Origin: Pseudoalteromonas sp. P1-25
GTDB taxonomy: Bacteria > Pseudomonadota > Gammaproteobacteria > Enterobacterales > Alteromonadaceae
Reading direction: 5' to 3'
Assembly (NCBI RefSeq): GCF_001401805.1
Contig: NZ_LKDW01000013.1
Location: 44,590 to 108,589, forward strand
Length of the DNA stretch: 64,000 bases
Positions 1-8,664 of the stretch are shown piece after piece (within the stretch, counting starts at the first letter, position 1; every line of letters starts with the position of its first letter). The translations under genes were made by a program, and so were the position numbers. The notes beneath the pieces were generated by a model, which was not told the DNA's origin, made no database searches, and was given only the letters and a program-made list of their open reading frames with translations.

Positions 1-1
1 C

Positions 2-760
2 CGCGACACTAACGGCACGTTTACTAAACGTAGCGAACTTAAAAAAGTTGAGCGTTTAGGACCAAAAGCGTTTGAGCAAGCTGCAGGCTTTTTGCGAATT
101 AATAACGGGAAAGATCCACTTGATAACTCATCTGTTCACCCTGAGGCTTATCCTGTTGTTAAACTTATTTGTGAGCGTAACAACCTTGATGTAAATAGCT
201 TAATTGGCAACAGCGAGTTTTTAAATAAACTGGTTGCTAATGACTACACCGACGAGAAGTTTGGCTTACCTACTGTAACCGACATCATTAAAGAGCTAGA
301 TAAACCTGGGCGCGATCCTCGTCCTGAGTTTAAAACTGCTGAATTTAAAGCCGGCGTAGAAAAAATCACAGACTTAAAACCTGGAATGATTTTGGAAGGT
401 GTGGTTTCTAATGTAGCTAACTTTGGTGCGTTTGTTGATGTAGGTGTACACCAAGATGGTCTAGTGCATATTTCGGCAATTACTAATAAGTTTATCTCTG
501 ATCCTCGCGAAGTAGTAAAAGCCGGTGACATTGTAAAAGTAAAAGTGGTTGAGGTAGATGCCCCACGTAAGCGTATTAGCTTTACTATGCGCTTAGATGA
601 TGAAATAGACACAAGCAATAAACCCGCTGCTGCGCCGCAAAAGCAACGCAGTAACCAAGGCCAGCAACCGCGTGCAGCAAAACCAAAGCGCGATAACGGT
701 AACGCCATGATGGGTAATGCCTTTGCCGATGCATTTGCTAATGCAAAAGTAAAAAAATAA
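2..760 (+). CDS. tex: Tex-family transcription accessory protein, 3' part only
   Basis: The reading frame is open from the left window edge (frame starting at base 2), so the N-terminal part lies outside the window. The visible part begins with a helix-hairpin-helix-like stretch ([15 protein letters not shown]) typical of the Tex/YhgF C-terminal half. An S1 RNA-binding domain follows (from about [20 protein letters not shown] to KVKVVEVD). The tail is basic and rich in Q, N and K, ending AFANAKVKK. Tex is a cytoplasmic nucleic-acid-binding protein of about 770 residues linked to transcription and translation fidelity. The ATG at 92 is internal to the protein and not a true start. The identification rests on the HhH-S1 order and close family resemblance. 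Confidence 0.93.
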   Translation, partial: RDTNGTFTKRSELKKVERLGPKAFEQAAGFLRINNGKDPLDNSSVHPEAYPVVKLICERNNLDVNSLIGNSEFLNKLVANDYTDEKFGLPTVTDIIKELDKPGRDPRPEFKTAEFKAGVEKITDLKPGMILEGVVSNVANFGAFVDVGVHQDGLVHISAITNKFISDPREVVKAGDIVKVKVVEVDAPRKRISFTMRLDDEIDTSNKPAAAPQKQRSNQGQQPRAAKPKRDNGNAMMGNAFADAFANAKVKK

Positions 761-921
761 TACCAATCCGTATAATTAAGTGATTTATTTTAGGGTGGAT
801 AAACATGTTGATAGCAAAGCAAAAAATTCGCTATTTAGTTGTTCTAAATGAGAATTTTTTAACGCAGATAGCGACACGTTTAGCCCCTGAAAATGATTAA
901 ATATTAATGCGGATTTGTATA
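760..921. repeat. MITE-like intergenic repeat with terminal inverted repeats
   Basis: The segment directly after the tex stop codon has imperfect terminal inverted repeats: left ATACCAATCCGTATAATTAA (760-779) and right, read on the minus strand from 921, ATACAAATCCGCATTAA. Between them is an AT-rich hairpin: AAAAATTC and TTTAG near 821-837 pair with CTAAA and GAATTTTT near 844-859. No ORF is present. I recall similar 'accaatccg' repeats between genes in Pseudoalteromonas genomes; that recollection cannot be tested here. Its placement exactly at the stop codon suggests it may shape the 3' end of the tex mRNA. Confidence 0.6.
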
Positions 922-960
922 ATCCCCTTTTGCTATAAGAGGTGATGTCTTCTTAAACTA

Positions 961-987
961 AAAAGCCGCTCATTGAGCGGCTTTTTT
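961..987. terminator. Bidirectional intrinsic terminator (tex / sprA-like gene)
   Basis: A near-perfect hairpin, AAAAGCCGCTCA paired with TGAGCGGCTTTT, is followed by a T run on the plus strand and by a TTTT-rich tract on the minus strand. It sits between two convergent genes and can serve both. Confidence 0.85.
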
Positions 988-1005
988 AATTATGCTTAAC
1001 TAGTT

Positions 1006-1866
1006 TTAACCAAACGCAGAAAAACCACTCTCGTTTTGTGGCGAGCTAGTCATTTGATAAAAATTAGCAATACGGCCAGCTCGAGCGTCTACTTCAGGAT
1101 CGCGTGATTGCTCTGTATTTGTATCGCTTTGAGACTCAGCGGTGCTGGTTTCGTTTATTGATAACGCACTTTGTGGCTCTTGTGCTCGCGCTTCATCGTC
1201 AGCAGGGGCTGATAACTCAGCTTGTGCTGCGGCCATTTTTTGGGTTGCATCAGCCGCGATTGCCCTGTCGGCACTTGATGGCTCTGCTGGGGCAAGTGCG
1301 GCTGCACGTACCGTTTGCATTTTCTCTATAGTGGCTTGCGGATCGTCGGGGATTACAGATACATCAATTTGTACCTCACCGCCTACCGCGTAATTAGTGC
1401 CATCTGGTCCACGTTGGTATTCATAGCTTGGCGAGCCTGCATACTGCCCACCCACCGATGCATGAGCTTGCTCATGCACACGCACTTCAGTGTCGCGCGC
1501 TTTAAGCTCTTTAATTTGCTGCTGTTCTATTTCAAGCTGTTGCTGCTCTTGTTCTTCCTCGGAGGTGTCTGCGCTTGCTTGTTGATTTTGTTGCTGTTCG
1601 TTATTTGAATCTTCGCTGCCTTGCTGACGCTGCTCAACAGTTTGCTCATCACTCAGCTTACCGGTTGCATCGTACGTGGCGGGGTCTGCACTTGTTGGCA
1701 GCTTTGCTTTATCAGCATCACTTTGCGCTTTGGTTTCTGTGTTACTGGCACTATTAGGGGCAGGGGCAGGAATAACGTCGCGCAGTTGGTTGTCACGCCG
1801 AGCGGTTTCCGTATAAACATTGGCGGTGTTTATATTGATAGACGGAAATGGCGTGACAATATTCAT
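1006..1866 (-). CDS. SprA-related putative metalloprotease
   Basis: A 286-residue protein. The first 120 residues are low-complexity and rich in Q, E and S, with a likely coiled coil around 85-125 (runs of EEQEQQQ). A conserved block follows with the zinc-protease-like motif HEQAH (H131, E132, H135), then GGQYAGSPSYEYQRGPDGTNYAVGGEVQIDVS. This block matches the family called SprA-related or putative metallopeptidase catalytic domain. The C-terminal third is again low-complexity. No signal peptide is visible. The small gene upstream (1872-2180) ends 5 nt before this start, so the two form an operon. The substrate is unknown; the protease activity is inferred from the motif only. Confidence 0.8.
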   Translation of the reverse strand: MNIVTPFPSININTANVYTETARRDNQLRDVIPAPAPNSASNTETKAQSDADKAKLPTSADPATYDATGKLSDEQTVEQRQQGSEDSNNEQQQNQQASADTSEEEQEQQQLEIEQQQIKELKARDTEVRVHEQAHASVGGQYAGSPSYEYQRGPDGTNYAVGGEVQIDVSVIPDDPQATIEKMQTVRAAALAPAEPSSADRAIAADATQKMAAAQAELSAPADDEARAQEPQSALSINETSTAESQSDTNTEQSRDPEVDARAGRIANFYQMTSSPQNESGFSAFG

Positions 1867-1871
1867 AACGT

Positions 1872-2180
1872 TTAAGCTTTAATATCGATTAGCGTACCAA
1901 GCACTTCATCAGCCGTTTGAATAGATTGCGTGTTTGCTTTGGCATTAAATTCTTCGACTTTTAAATTAACAAGCGCTTCGTCAACTCGAGCGGGTTGTGC
2001 AACAGGCGCTGTTACAGCTTCATCTGAACTCGCTGCTGTTAACTGGCGCTGTTGGGCTAGCTGTGTATCGTCTTGCTCTTCAATGGTGGCACGGTTTATC
2101 TCTGCGCTTGCTCGCTCTATACCTTGGCTTGCACGGTTAAACCCTTCTACACCACTATTAAATACTGAACCAATAGCCAT
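1872..2180 (-). CDS. Small hypothetical protein upstream of SprA-like protease
   Basis: A 102-residue protein that I do not recognise. It is hydrophilic and predicted mostly helical, with segments such as NRASQGIERASAEINRATIEEQ that look like amphipathic helix. It has no signal peptide or membrane segment. It is preceded by GGAGGTACAGC, a strong ribosome-binding site just before the ATG, and lies 5 nt upstream of the SprA-like gene. The tight spacing suggests a functional pair. Its general look recalls small flagellar or motility-associated proteins, but there is no motif to support that. Confidence 0.7.
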   Translation of the reverse strand: MAIGSVFNSGVEGFNRASQGIERASAEINRATIEEQDDTQLAQQRQLTAASSDEAVTAPVAQPARVDEALVNLKVEEFNAKANTQSIQTADEVLGTLIDIKA

Positions 2181-2269
2181 GCTGTACCTCCAAAAAATAA
2201 ATATTGTTTAATTATCGCTCACTTTATGGGCAAAATAAAGCTTTAAACAGGACCTTTCTTTAGGCTATT

Positions 2270-3007
2270 TTAAAGCATTGATTTAACGACAGATAAAAAC
2301 TCTCTTTTATGAGAAATAAACGGCGCGTGCGAAGCTTTGTCTAGTACTTCGTATTCAAACTCTGTATTTAGTGCTGCCATTTTATTAATTGCTTTGTAAG
2401 GTACCAGCGCATCTAAACGACCAAATATCGCTTTTATAGGCACTGGGCAATGTGTAAATACGTCGCGCAAATCATCATTTTGTAAAATGCTTAAACCCGC
2501 ACTTAACGCCTCACTTTCTGGGGCGTTATACTGGTTTAACAATTGCTTTAGCTGTTTTATATCATCGCGTGCCGACTCGCTCCCCATAGCCTGAATAGCT
2601 AAAAAGCGCTCTATGGTTTTTTCTCGGTGATTAACTAATTGCTCTTTAAATTGCTCAAGCACGCTGGCTTTTATGCCAGGCCACTCATCTGCCTCGGCGA
2701 AAAAAGGGGTTGAGGCAACTAAAATAACTTTTGAAACTTTTTCAGGCCAATGCTTTGCAATATACAATGCAAACAACCCTCCTAGCGACCAACCCATTAC
2801 AATAGAGCTAGGGCTAAGTTGCTCGCTTACGATTTCAGCCGCATCGTGAAAATTATAAGGGCTTGGGCAGCTATTGCTGTTGCCAAAGCCAGGCAGGTCA
2901 ATACTGCGCACCGAGCCACTGTATAAAAACGTTAATTCTGGCTGCACTAATTGCCATACGCCTTGATTCATACCCCAACCATGTAATAAAACTAACTCGC
3001 TTTGCAT
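2270..3007 (-). CDS. bioH: Pimeloyl-[ACP] methyl ester esterase BioH
   Basis: A 245-residue alpha/beta hydrolase. It shows the early LLHGWGMN oxyanion block, the nucleophile elbow GWSLGG (Ser74), the acid residue in GRLDALVP and the catalytic histidine in KASHAPF. The length equals the usual BioH length. BioH frees pimeloyl-ACP from its methyl ester late in pimelate synthesis for biotin. It is divergent from comF by about 70 nt, as in many gammaproteobacteria where bioH neighbours comF/gntX and nfuA. The rest of the biotin operon is not in this window. Confidence 0.93.
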   Translation of the reverse strand: MQSELVLLHGWGMNQGVWQLVQPELTFLYSGSVRSIDLPGFGNSNSCPSPYNFHDAAEIVSEQLSPSSIVMGWSLGGLFALYIAKHWPEKVSKVILVASTPFFAEADEWPGIKASVLEQFKEQLVNHREKTIERFLAIQAMGSESARDDIKQLKQLLNQYNAPESEALSAGLSILQNDDLRDVFTHCPVPIKAIFGRLDALVPYKAINKMAALNTEFEYEVLDKASHAPFISHKREFLSVVKSML

Positions 3008-3080
3008 ATTTGCCTAACCTTAACCAAACTTAGCTCCATCATAACGGTTAATAACGCGAAAGCAACGCAAGGAGCTGCCA

Positions 3081-3758
3081 ATGCAGCACACATTCTTTAA
3101 CTGGCTGTTTCCCTCTTACTGCTTGCAGTGTCAGGGGGTTGTTAGTACTCAAGAGGCTCTGTGTAACTATTGTTTGGCAGATTTAAACGTATTTGATTTG
3201 AATAAGCACAGCAATTTATTACACCGCCCTGATATTGTAGAAATATTTCCAAATTGCGAATTTGATAAGCTCTTTGCCTGCGCTTTTTACCAACCCCCTT
3301 TTGAGCACTGGCTTAAACGCCTCAAATTTAATAATCAAATTCATTATAAAAAAGCACTGCAACAAGTAATTAAATGCCAACTTGCTCTATTTTTTGAAAA
3401 TTTAGCTACCCAGCCCGACATTTTTATCATTCTACCCTTGCATCAACGCCGTTTTTTAACACGAGGGTTTAATCAGGTCAGTCAAGTATGGCAGCCTTGT
3501 TTAGCCAAACACGCTTGCATTAGTAATGCGCTTACACGAAATAAAGCCACGCAAGCACAGTCCCGACTATCTAAAACCAAACGGATTCAAAATGTAAAAA
3601 ATGCCTTTGTATGTACACAAGATATGAGCGGAAAAACAGTGGCAATAGTCGATGATGTAATGACCACAGGCGCAACGCTCAACGCAGCTACCCGAGTATT
3701 AAAGGAAGCGGGCGCTAAACAAGTGTGGGCTTTTGTTACTTGTTTAACGCCACTTTAA
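3081..3758 (+). CDS. comF: ComF-family phosphoribosyltransferase-like protein
   Basis: A 225-residue protein that begins with a four-cysteine zinc-finger-like block (CLQCQGVV...CNYC, residues 14-30). It has the ComF central region (QPPFEHWLKRLKFNNQIHY, PLHQRRFLTRGFNQ) and ends with the PRTase signature VAIVDDVMTTGATL. Members support DNA uptake in competent bacteria; the E. coli counterpart is GntX/YhgH. The start is supported by AAGGAG 8 nt upstream. It is convergent with the M14 peptidase gene, with only 8 nt between stops and no clear terminator. Confidence 0.93.
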   Translation: MQHTFFNWLFPSYCLQCQGVVSTQEALCNYCLADLNVFDLNKHSNLLHRPDIVEIFPNCEFDKLFACAFYQPPFEHWLKRLKFNNQIHYKKALQQVIKCQLALFFENLATQPDIFIILPLHQRRFLTRGFNQVSQVWQPCLAKHACISNALTRNKATQAQSRLSKTKRIQNVKNAFVCTQDMSGKTVAIVDDVMTTGATLNAATRVLKEAGAKQVWAFVTCLTPL

Positions 3759-3766
3759 CAGTGTAC

Positions 3767-6322
3767 TTAATCGCCTCTCACTCTAAATGTATGGCCAAAA
3801 AATAACGCATTACTGAGTAATCGACTTGTGCCGTACCAGTATCCTCTAAAAACGGGGTTATCGGTCATCGCAATAACACTGCCACGCCCGTATGAGTGAG
3901 CAATCATGGCTGCTGCACCGGCAATTTGCTGCTCATTTACGCCATCGGTAAACCCTGCTAGTAGTGGTTTTTGTGGGTAAGTGAGTATGTTTACAAACGG
4001 TGCGGATGATTTTTCTAATAACCAGGTGCTATTTTTAAATACTGGCAATGTTTCGCGATTAAGCGAAAATGTAAGTGGATGCGTGGTGTCCACATCGGTA
4101 TTAAAAATAGCGCCGGCTATGCGTTGTCGCCCTGCTAAATGGTCTTTATCTGCGTAATTTAACCCTTGAGTATTAAAAGCGCTGGCTACATCTTGCCTAG
4201 ATAAATAATTAGCTTTAAGTAATTGCTGATCGGCTAAAAATTTAGCGCCGCCTTTGTGGCCCCAAATTACGCCGCCTTTTCTTACCCAGCTTTTAATGGC
4301 AACTTTATCACTATCAGGTAAGCCCGAGTAATTGCCATTCGCTAGTACAATGTGACTGTAATTATTTAAGTCCAGGCTACCTAAGCGCTCCATTTCTACT
4401 ATGGTCGGAGAAATACCGACAAAGCGGTCTAGGTAATACCAAACTTCGCCTGCTTCGTATTGGCTTACACCTTTACCGCCCACAAGCAGTACTTTTGGCT
4501 CGTTTAATACTGCCATAGTGCGCGACCCTAAATCGGCGCCTTTACTAGTAAGACCGGTGGTAATAGGCTTTATCGCAATACCAAATTGGGTTTGCGCATC
4601 GTTTAAAATAGCCACCCAATCAGGATTCGTTTGCAACCCAGCAGGAACAATAATACTGCCAGGTGCAAAGTCTATTTCGGTGGTGCTGCTTTTAGCTGTT
4701 AATGCGCTTAACGCTACACGCGCTTTAATGCCTTGCTTTAGCAAGCTATTTAACATTTTAGGTGCTAAGTAATCATCCCAGGCAAAACCAAATGCATAAC
4801 TTTGCTTTAACGCAGCAAATGATGGTTTAACGGCTTTTTGCCATGCAGTACTTGCAACCTCTAAACCCCAACTACTTTTTACTTTTGCAAACTCTAAATT
4901 AAACGCATGGGCAAGGGTCCAACCCGATACATCGTAAAATGTGTTGTCGGCAAAGCTTTTTTGCTCGCTAAAAATAGCCTTAACTAATCTAAATTGAGGT
5001 TGTGCCAGCGGGACAAAGTAACTATTTGTAGAAAAGTTTTTACCATTGGCTTTTAGCGTTTTGGTAAGTGGGTAAGCATTTATTTGATGCTGCTTTAACA
5101 GGTTTAAAAATAGCTTAATGCGGGTGCTGTCTTTAGCACCCTCAACCACATAGCCTTCAAAACTTTCATCATGTGCTAAATCAATTGCTTGGTTATAAAA
5201 TTTTGCCTGATAGGTTAATAGCGCCTCACGGTTATCTACCGCTGCTTTAAAGGTTGATAGGCTGGTTAATAACTGATTTTTAATAGTAAAAGGAAAGGTA
5301 AGCGTACCGTTTATGGTGTCTTGTACATGCCCACGTGAGCTTGCTTGCTCAAATAAAATACCTATACCGCCGTTTACATCGGGGTAGGTTGAACCCTTGC
5401 CGTAATAAAAGTCGTCAAAGCTTTCTTCGGTAAAATAAAGGGCATTATTTTTGTCTAAGGTTTTAGCATGGTAATTGGCTATAGCTTTAGTAAGCGTTAC
5501 GTTTTCATCTGGGGTGATTGGGTGCTTGCGACTAGCAATACCAGGTTGAAAAAAGTAGCTGCTGTTAGGGCCCATTTCATGAAAGTCGGTAAGAATATTT
5601 GGCTTCCATTGATGAAATTTAGCAATGCGTGCTCGCGACTCTGGGTGTTGTAGCAATAACCAATCGCGGTTTAAATCAAACCAATAGTGATTTGTACGGC
5701 TACTTGGCCAGCTTTCTACGTGTTCACGCGTTTTTGGGTCGCTTGATAAGTTCATCCCCCGATTACTATTAGCCCAATTGGCAAAGCGAGCCGAGCCATC
5801 GGGGTTAAGTGAAGGGTCGAGCAAAATAACGGTATTATTTAATAGCTTTTCTATTTCTGGGCCTTGCGCTGCAGCAAGGTAATACGCAACCAATAAAGCG
5901 GCATTGCTGCCTGATGACTCATTGCCGTGCACACTGTATCCCATCCAAACTACAGCAGGCTCATTTTGTGTGTTTTTAGCTTGCTCACTGTTTGTTAAAC
6001 GGGCTAAATGCGCTTGGCGAATTTGCTCTAAATTAGCGAGTTTTTCAGCGCTACTAATACTTAGCATCACAAGCGGACGTTGCTCGTGTGTGCGCCCTAT
6101 TACTTCAAAATTTATACGATTACTTTTTTGCGCTAGAATTTCCATATAACGCACAAGTTGGTCGTGCCTTACATGCCACTCACCTACTTCGTAACCAAGT
6201 ACGTCTTGTGGGGTGGGTATTGTTTTATCAAACTCTACATCTTGTTCAAAATAATACGAAAGTGGTTTTGCCATACTTGAAAAGCTAAGCATTACCACCA
6301 TTATAGTTACTATCCAGCGCAT
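3767..6322 (-). CDS. Secreted M14-family zinc carboxypeptidase
   Basis: I place the start at 6322, not at the longest ORF start 6454. This gives MRWIVTIMVVMLSFSSMAKP, a good signal peptide, with AGAGTG upstream. The mature protein of about 830 residues has an M14 carboxypeptidase domain in its first half: HGNESSG carries the zinc ligands His and Glu, NPDGSARFANWANSNRG is the substrate-binding Arg region, the third zinc His follows in the FHEM block, and a Glu is seen in ILFEQ. The second half resembles a glutamine amidotransferase-like domain (LLVGGKGVSQYEAGEVWYYLD; WVRKGGVIWGHKGG) found in large secreted M14 peptidases of marine bacteria. It probably digests peptides in the periplasm or outside the cell. 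It interrupts the usual comF-nfuA adjacency. Confidence 0.88.
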   Translation of the reverse strand: MRWIVTIMVVMLSFSSMAKPLSYYFEQDVEFDKTIPTPQDVLGYEVGEWHVRHDQLVRYMEILAQKSNRINFEVIGRTHEQRPLVMLSISSAEKLANLEQIRQAHLARLTNSEQAKNTQNEPAVVWMGYSVHGNESSGSNAALLVAYYLAAAQGPEIEKLLNNTVILLDPSLNPDGSARFANWANSNRGMNLSSDPKTREHVESWPSSRTNHYWFDLNRDWLLLQHPESRARIAKFHQWKPNILTDFHEMGPNSSYFFQPGIASRKHPITPDENVTLTKAIANYHAKTLDKNNALYFTEESFDDFYYGKGSTYPDVNGGIGILFEQASSRGHVQDTINGTLTFPFTIKNQLLTSLSTFKAAVDNREALLTYQAKFYNQAIDLAHDESFEGYVVEGAKDSTRIKLFLNLLKQHQINAYPLTKTLKANGKNFSTNSYFVPLAQPQFRLVKAIFSEQKSFADNTFYDVSGWTLAHAFNLEFAKVKSSWGLEVASTAWQKAVKPSFAALKQSYAFGFAWDDYLAPKMLNSLLKQGIKARVALSALTAKSSTTEIDFAPGSIIVPAGLQTNPDWVAILNDAQTQFGIAIKPITTGLTSKGADLGSRTMAVLNEPKVLLVGGKGVSQYEAGEVWYYLDRFVGISPTIVEMERLGSLDLNNYSHIVLANGNYSGLPDSDKVAIKSWVRKGGVIWGHKGGAKFLADQQLLKANYLSRQDVASAFNTQGLNYADKDHLAGRQRIAGAIFNTDVDTTHPLTFSLNRETLPVFKNSTWLLEKSSAPFVNILTYPQKPLLAGFTDGVNEQQIAGAAAMIAHSYGRGSVIAMTDNPVFRGYWYGTSRLLSNALFFGHTFRVRGD

Positions 6323-6468
6323 ATAAATCACTCTAAAAATGTTTGTTATTTGCACGCTAGCATTGCTTAAAATAGATGCCAACTTTTTACGCTCAACACT
6401 AGCCGCAACACGATGAGCGGAGTATGATATGCAGTATCCGAGTAATTTAGTCAAGTATAGACGGTTTT

Positions 6469-7044
6469 ATGATTTCTATTTCCGAAACAGCACAAGCGCA
6501 TTTTGCTAAACTTTTAGCAGATCAAGCACAACAAACTAATATTCGTGTGTTTGTTGTAAACCCTGGTACATCACAAGCGGAATGTGGTGTTTCTTATTGC
6601 CCAGAAGACGCCGTAGAAGACAGCGATATTCGTCTTAACTTTAATGGTTTTGATGCCGTAGTAGATACAGAAAGCGCCCCTTTTTTAGAGGAAGCTGAAA
6701 TTGATTTTGTTACCGACAAAATGGGCACTCAGTTAACGTTAAAAGCGCCTAATGCAAAGGCACGTAAACTAGGCGATAACGCATCACTAAATGAGCGTGT
6801 TCAACACATGCTTGAGACCGAAGTAAACCCACAGCTAGCTAACCATGGTGGCCAAGTAAGCTTAGTTGAAGTAACCGCTGAAGGTATTGCTGTACTTCAA
6901 TTTGGTGGTGGCTGTAATGGCTGTTCTATGATCGATGTAACCCTAAAAGAGGGCATCGAGAAAGAAATGGTTGCTAAATTTGATGAAATCACCGGTGTTG
7001 CCGATATTACCGAGCACCAAGCGGGCGATCACTCTTATTACTAA
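6469..7044 (+). CDS. nfuA: Fe-S biogenesis protein NfuA
   Basis: A 191-residue protein, the same length as E. coli NfuA. The N-terminal half is a degenerate A-type carrier domain lacking its cysteines ([13 protein letters not shown]). The C-terminal half is a Nfu domain with GGGCNGCSM, giving Cys149 and Cys152, the positions used in E. coli NfuA to bind a 4Fe-4S cluster. It delivers clusters to target enzymes, especially under stress. It is divergent from the M14 peptidase and is followed after 6 nt by a small membrane protein gene. The Shine-Dalgarno is weak. Confidence 0.96.
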   Translation: MISISETAQAHFAKLLADQAQQTNIRVFVVNPGTSQAECGVSYCPEDAVEDSDIRLNFNGFDAVVDTESAPFLEEAEIDFVTDKMGTQLTLKAPNAKARKLGDNASLNERVQHMLETEVNPQLANHGGQVSLVEVTAEGIAVLQFGGGCNGCSMIDVTLKEGIEKEMVAKFDEITGVADITEHQAGDHSYY

Positions 7045-7050
7045 GCAATA

Positions 7051-7320
7051 ATGTTAAAGCCGCTTATTTATCGCTTAGGGAGCAACCCTAAGTTGAGTTT
7101 AACGCGCTTTTTTCGCGGCTTAGCACTGTTTGTGCTAGCCGTGATATTTATAGCCCTTGGCTACTACACTCATTTTAGTTTGCAAATTATAGGCGTGGTT
7201 ATTTTAATCCCGGCATTATTTTTTGCTGCATGGGGGTATAGCGGTATTTTTGCCAATCGTTTCTCACAAGTTTTAAAAGATATGGGGCCAAAAGATCACG
7301 ACCCCGACCTATGGAAATGA
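7051..7320 (+). CDS. Small inner-membrane protein, unknown function
   Basis: An 89-residue protein with two predicted membrane helices (about 24-43, LALFVLAVIFIALGYY, and 49-68, IIGVVILIPALFFAAWGY). The N terminus is basic and the short polar C terminus ends PKDHDPDLWK. It lies 6 nt after nfuA and is probably cotranscribed. I do not recognise the family. It ends 9 nt before the convergent MATE gene. Confidence 0.75.
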   Translation: MLKPLIYRLGSNPKLSLTRFFRGLALFVLAVIFIALGYYTHFSLQIIGVVILIPALFFAAWGYSGIFANRFSQVLKDMGPKDHDPDLWK

Positions 7321-7329
7321 CGCGTTTGC

Positions 7330-8664
7330 TTAATCGAGTAGCTGATTCGTTGCTTTTAACTGCAAGTACTTAATAATTAACGTAACGCCGCGCATAAACA
7401 TAAAGCAACTCATGGCCAGCCATAATGCATTATTTTGCCACTCTATAAACACCCAAAACACCCCAAAAAAGCCAACAGCAGCTGAAAGAATCATACTGTT
7501 ACGCATATTTTTTGCCCGTGTAAGCCCTACAAATACGCCATCAAACAAAAAGCAGCTCATTGCTAACATAGGCAATACGATTACCCACGGTAAGTAATTT
7601 GTCGCCGCTTCTATCACTTCGGGCACATTAGTTAAAAGCTTAATAATAGCGCTACCAAACACAGCAAAAAATACGCTGTACAACACGCCAAAAAGCATTC
7701 CCCAAAACACACTTATTTTTACCCATAACCTGATATTATTAACGCTTTGCTGGCCTTTTGCTTGGCCAACTTTGGCTTCGCTTGCATAGGCAATGCCATC
7801 AAGCGCAAAGCTTACTAACATTAAAAAGTTAAGTAATACTGCATTTGCTGCAAGCGTTGTTTCGCCTAAGCGCGCACCATAAAAAGTCATAAAGCTAAAG
7901 CACAGTTGCAAAATTAAAGAGCGAATAAATATATCTCTATTTAAACTAAGTAGCTCTGTCATTTTGCTGATACTAAGCCAGTTTGGCACGCTTAGCGCCA
8001 CGCCTTGCCTTTTTGCGAGCTTAATCACTAGTAACAACGCAAAAGCCAACGCACAGTAATCTGCAATTAACGACGCCCATGCTGCTCCCGCTACTGCCCA
8101 GTCTAAATACACCACAAAATATATATCGAGCACTATGTTGGTAATATTGGTCACTAGCAGCAAGTAAAATGGCCCACGTCCATAATGTACGCCAAGCATC
8201 CACCCTAGCAGCACTAAATTACACAGTGCGGCAGGGGCACTAAATATACGAATACTAAAATACTGATATGCTTGCGCTAAAACCTCGCTATTTGCGCCTG
8301 ACAAAAAAGAGATTGCTTGTTTTATCAAGGGGGAGAAAGCAATAAGCGCTAACGCCACAAACGCAGCCAGCAATAAGCTGCGTTTTAAAAGCGCAGCCAA
8401 CTGTGTTAAGTTATTTTGCCCGTATGCTTGGGCTACTAACCCTGTGGTACTCATACGCAGAAAACCGGCGAGCCAAAATAAAATAGAAATAACCGTTGAG
8501 CCAAGTGCAATCCCCGCTAAGTAATGTGCACTACCTAAGTGGCCGATAACAGCAGTATCAACAATTCCTAACAGTGGGACAGTAATATTTGATAATATCA
8601 TTGGTCCCGCTAGCAACAGCAAGCTTTTATGGTGTGCCTTATTATGTTTAAGAAATTGTTTCAT
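7330..8664 (-). CDS. MATE-family efflux transporter (DinF-like)
   Basis: A 444-residue protein with about 12 hydrophobic segments. The N terminus LAGPMILSNITVPLLGIVDTAVIGHLG is typical of the DinF branch of MATE transporters, and a second repeat begins near residue 240. MATE proteins export cationic compounds with Na+ or H+ exchange. The predicted start overlaps the divergent deacetylase gene by 21 nt, so each gene's promoter must lie within the other. An internal Met at residue 22 would remove the first helix start and is less likely. Confidence 0.9.
   Translation of the reverse strand: MKQFLKHNKAHHKSLLLLAGPMILSNITVPLLGIVDTAVIGHLGSAHYLAGIALGSTVISILFWLAGFLRMSTTGLVAQAYGQNNLTQLAALLKRSLLLAAFVALALIAFSPLIKQAISFLSGANSEVLAQAYQYFSIRIFSAPAALCNLVLLGWMLGVHYGRGPFYLLLVTNITNIVLDIYFVVYLDWAVAGAAWASLIADYCALAFALLLVIKLAKRQGVALSVPNWLSISKMTELLSLNRDIFIRSLILQLCFSFMTFYGARLGETTLAANAVLLNFLMLVSFALDGIAYASEAKVGQAKGQQSVNNIRLWVKISVFWGMLFGVLYSVFFAVFGSAIIKLLTNVPEVIEAATNYLPWVIVLPMLAMSCFLFDGVFVGLTRAKNMRNSMILSAAVGFFGVFWVFIEWQNNALWLAMSCFMFMRGVTLIIKYLQLKATNQLLD

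Noticed and set aside
4518..6288. Plus-strand ORFs within the M14 peptidase gene
   Set aside because: They are antisense shadows without ribosome-binding sites or recognisable domains.
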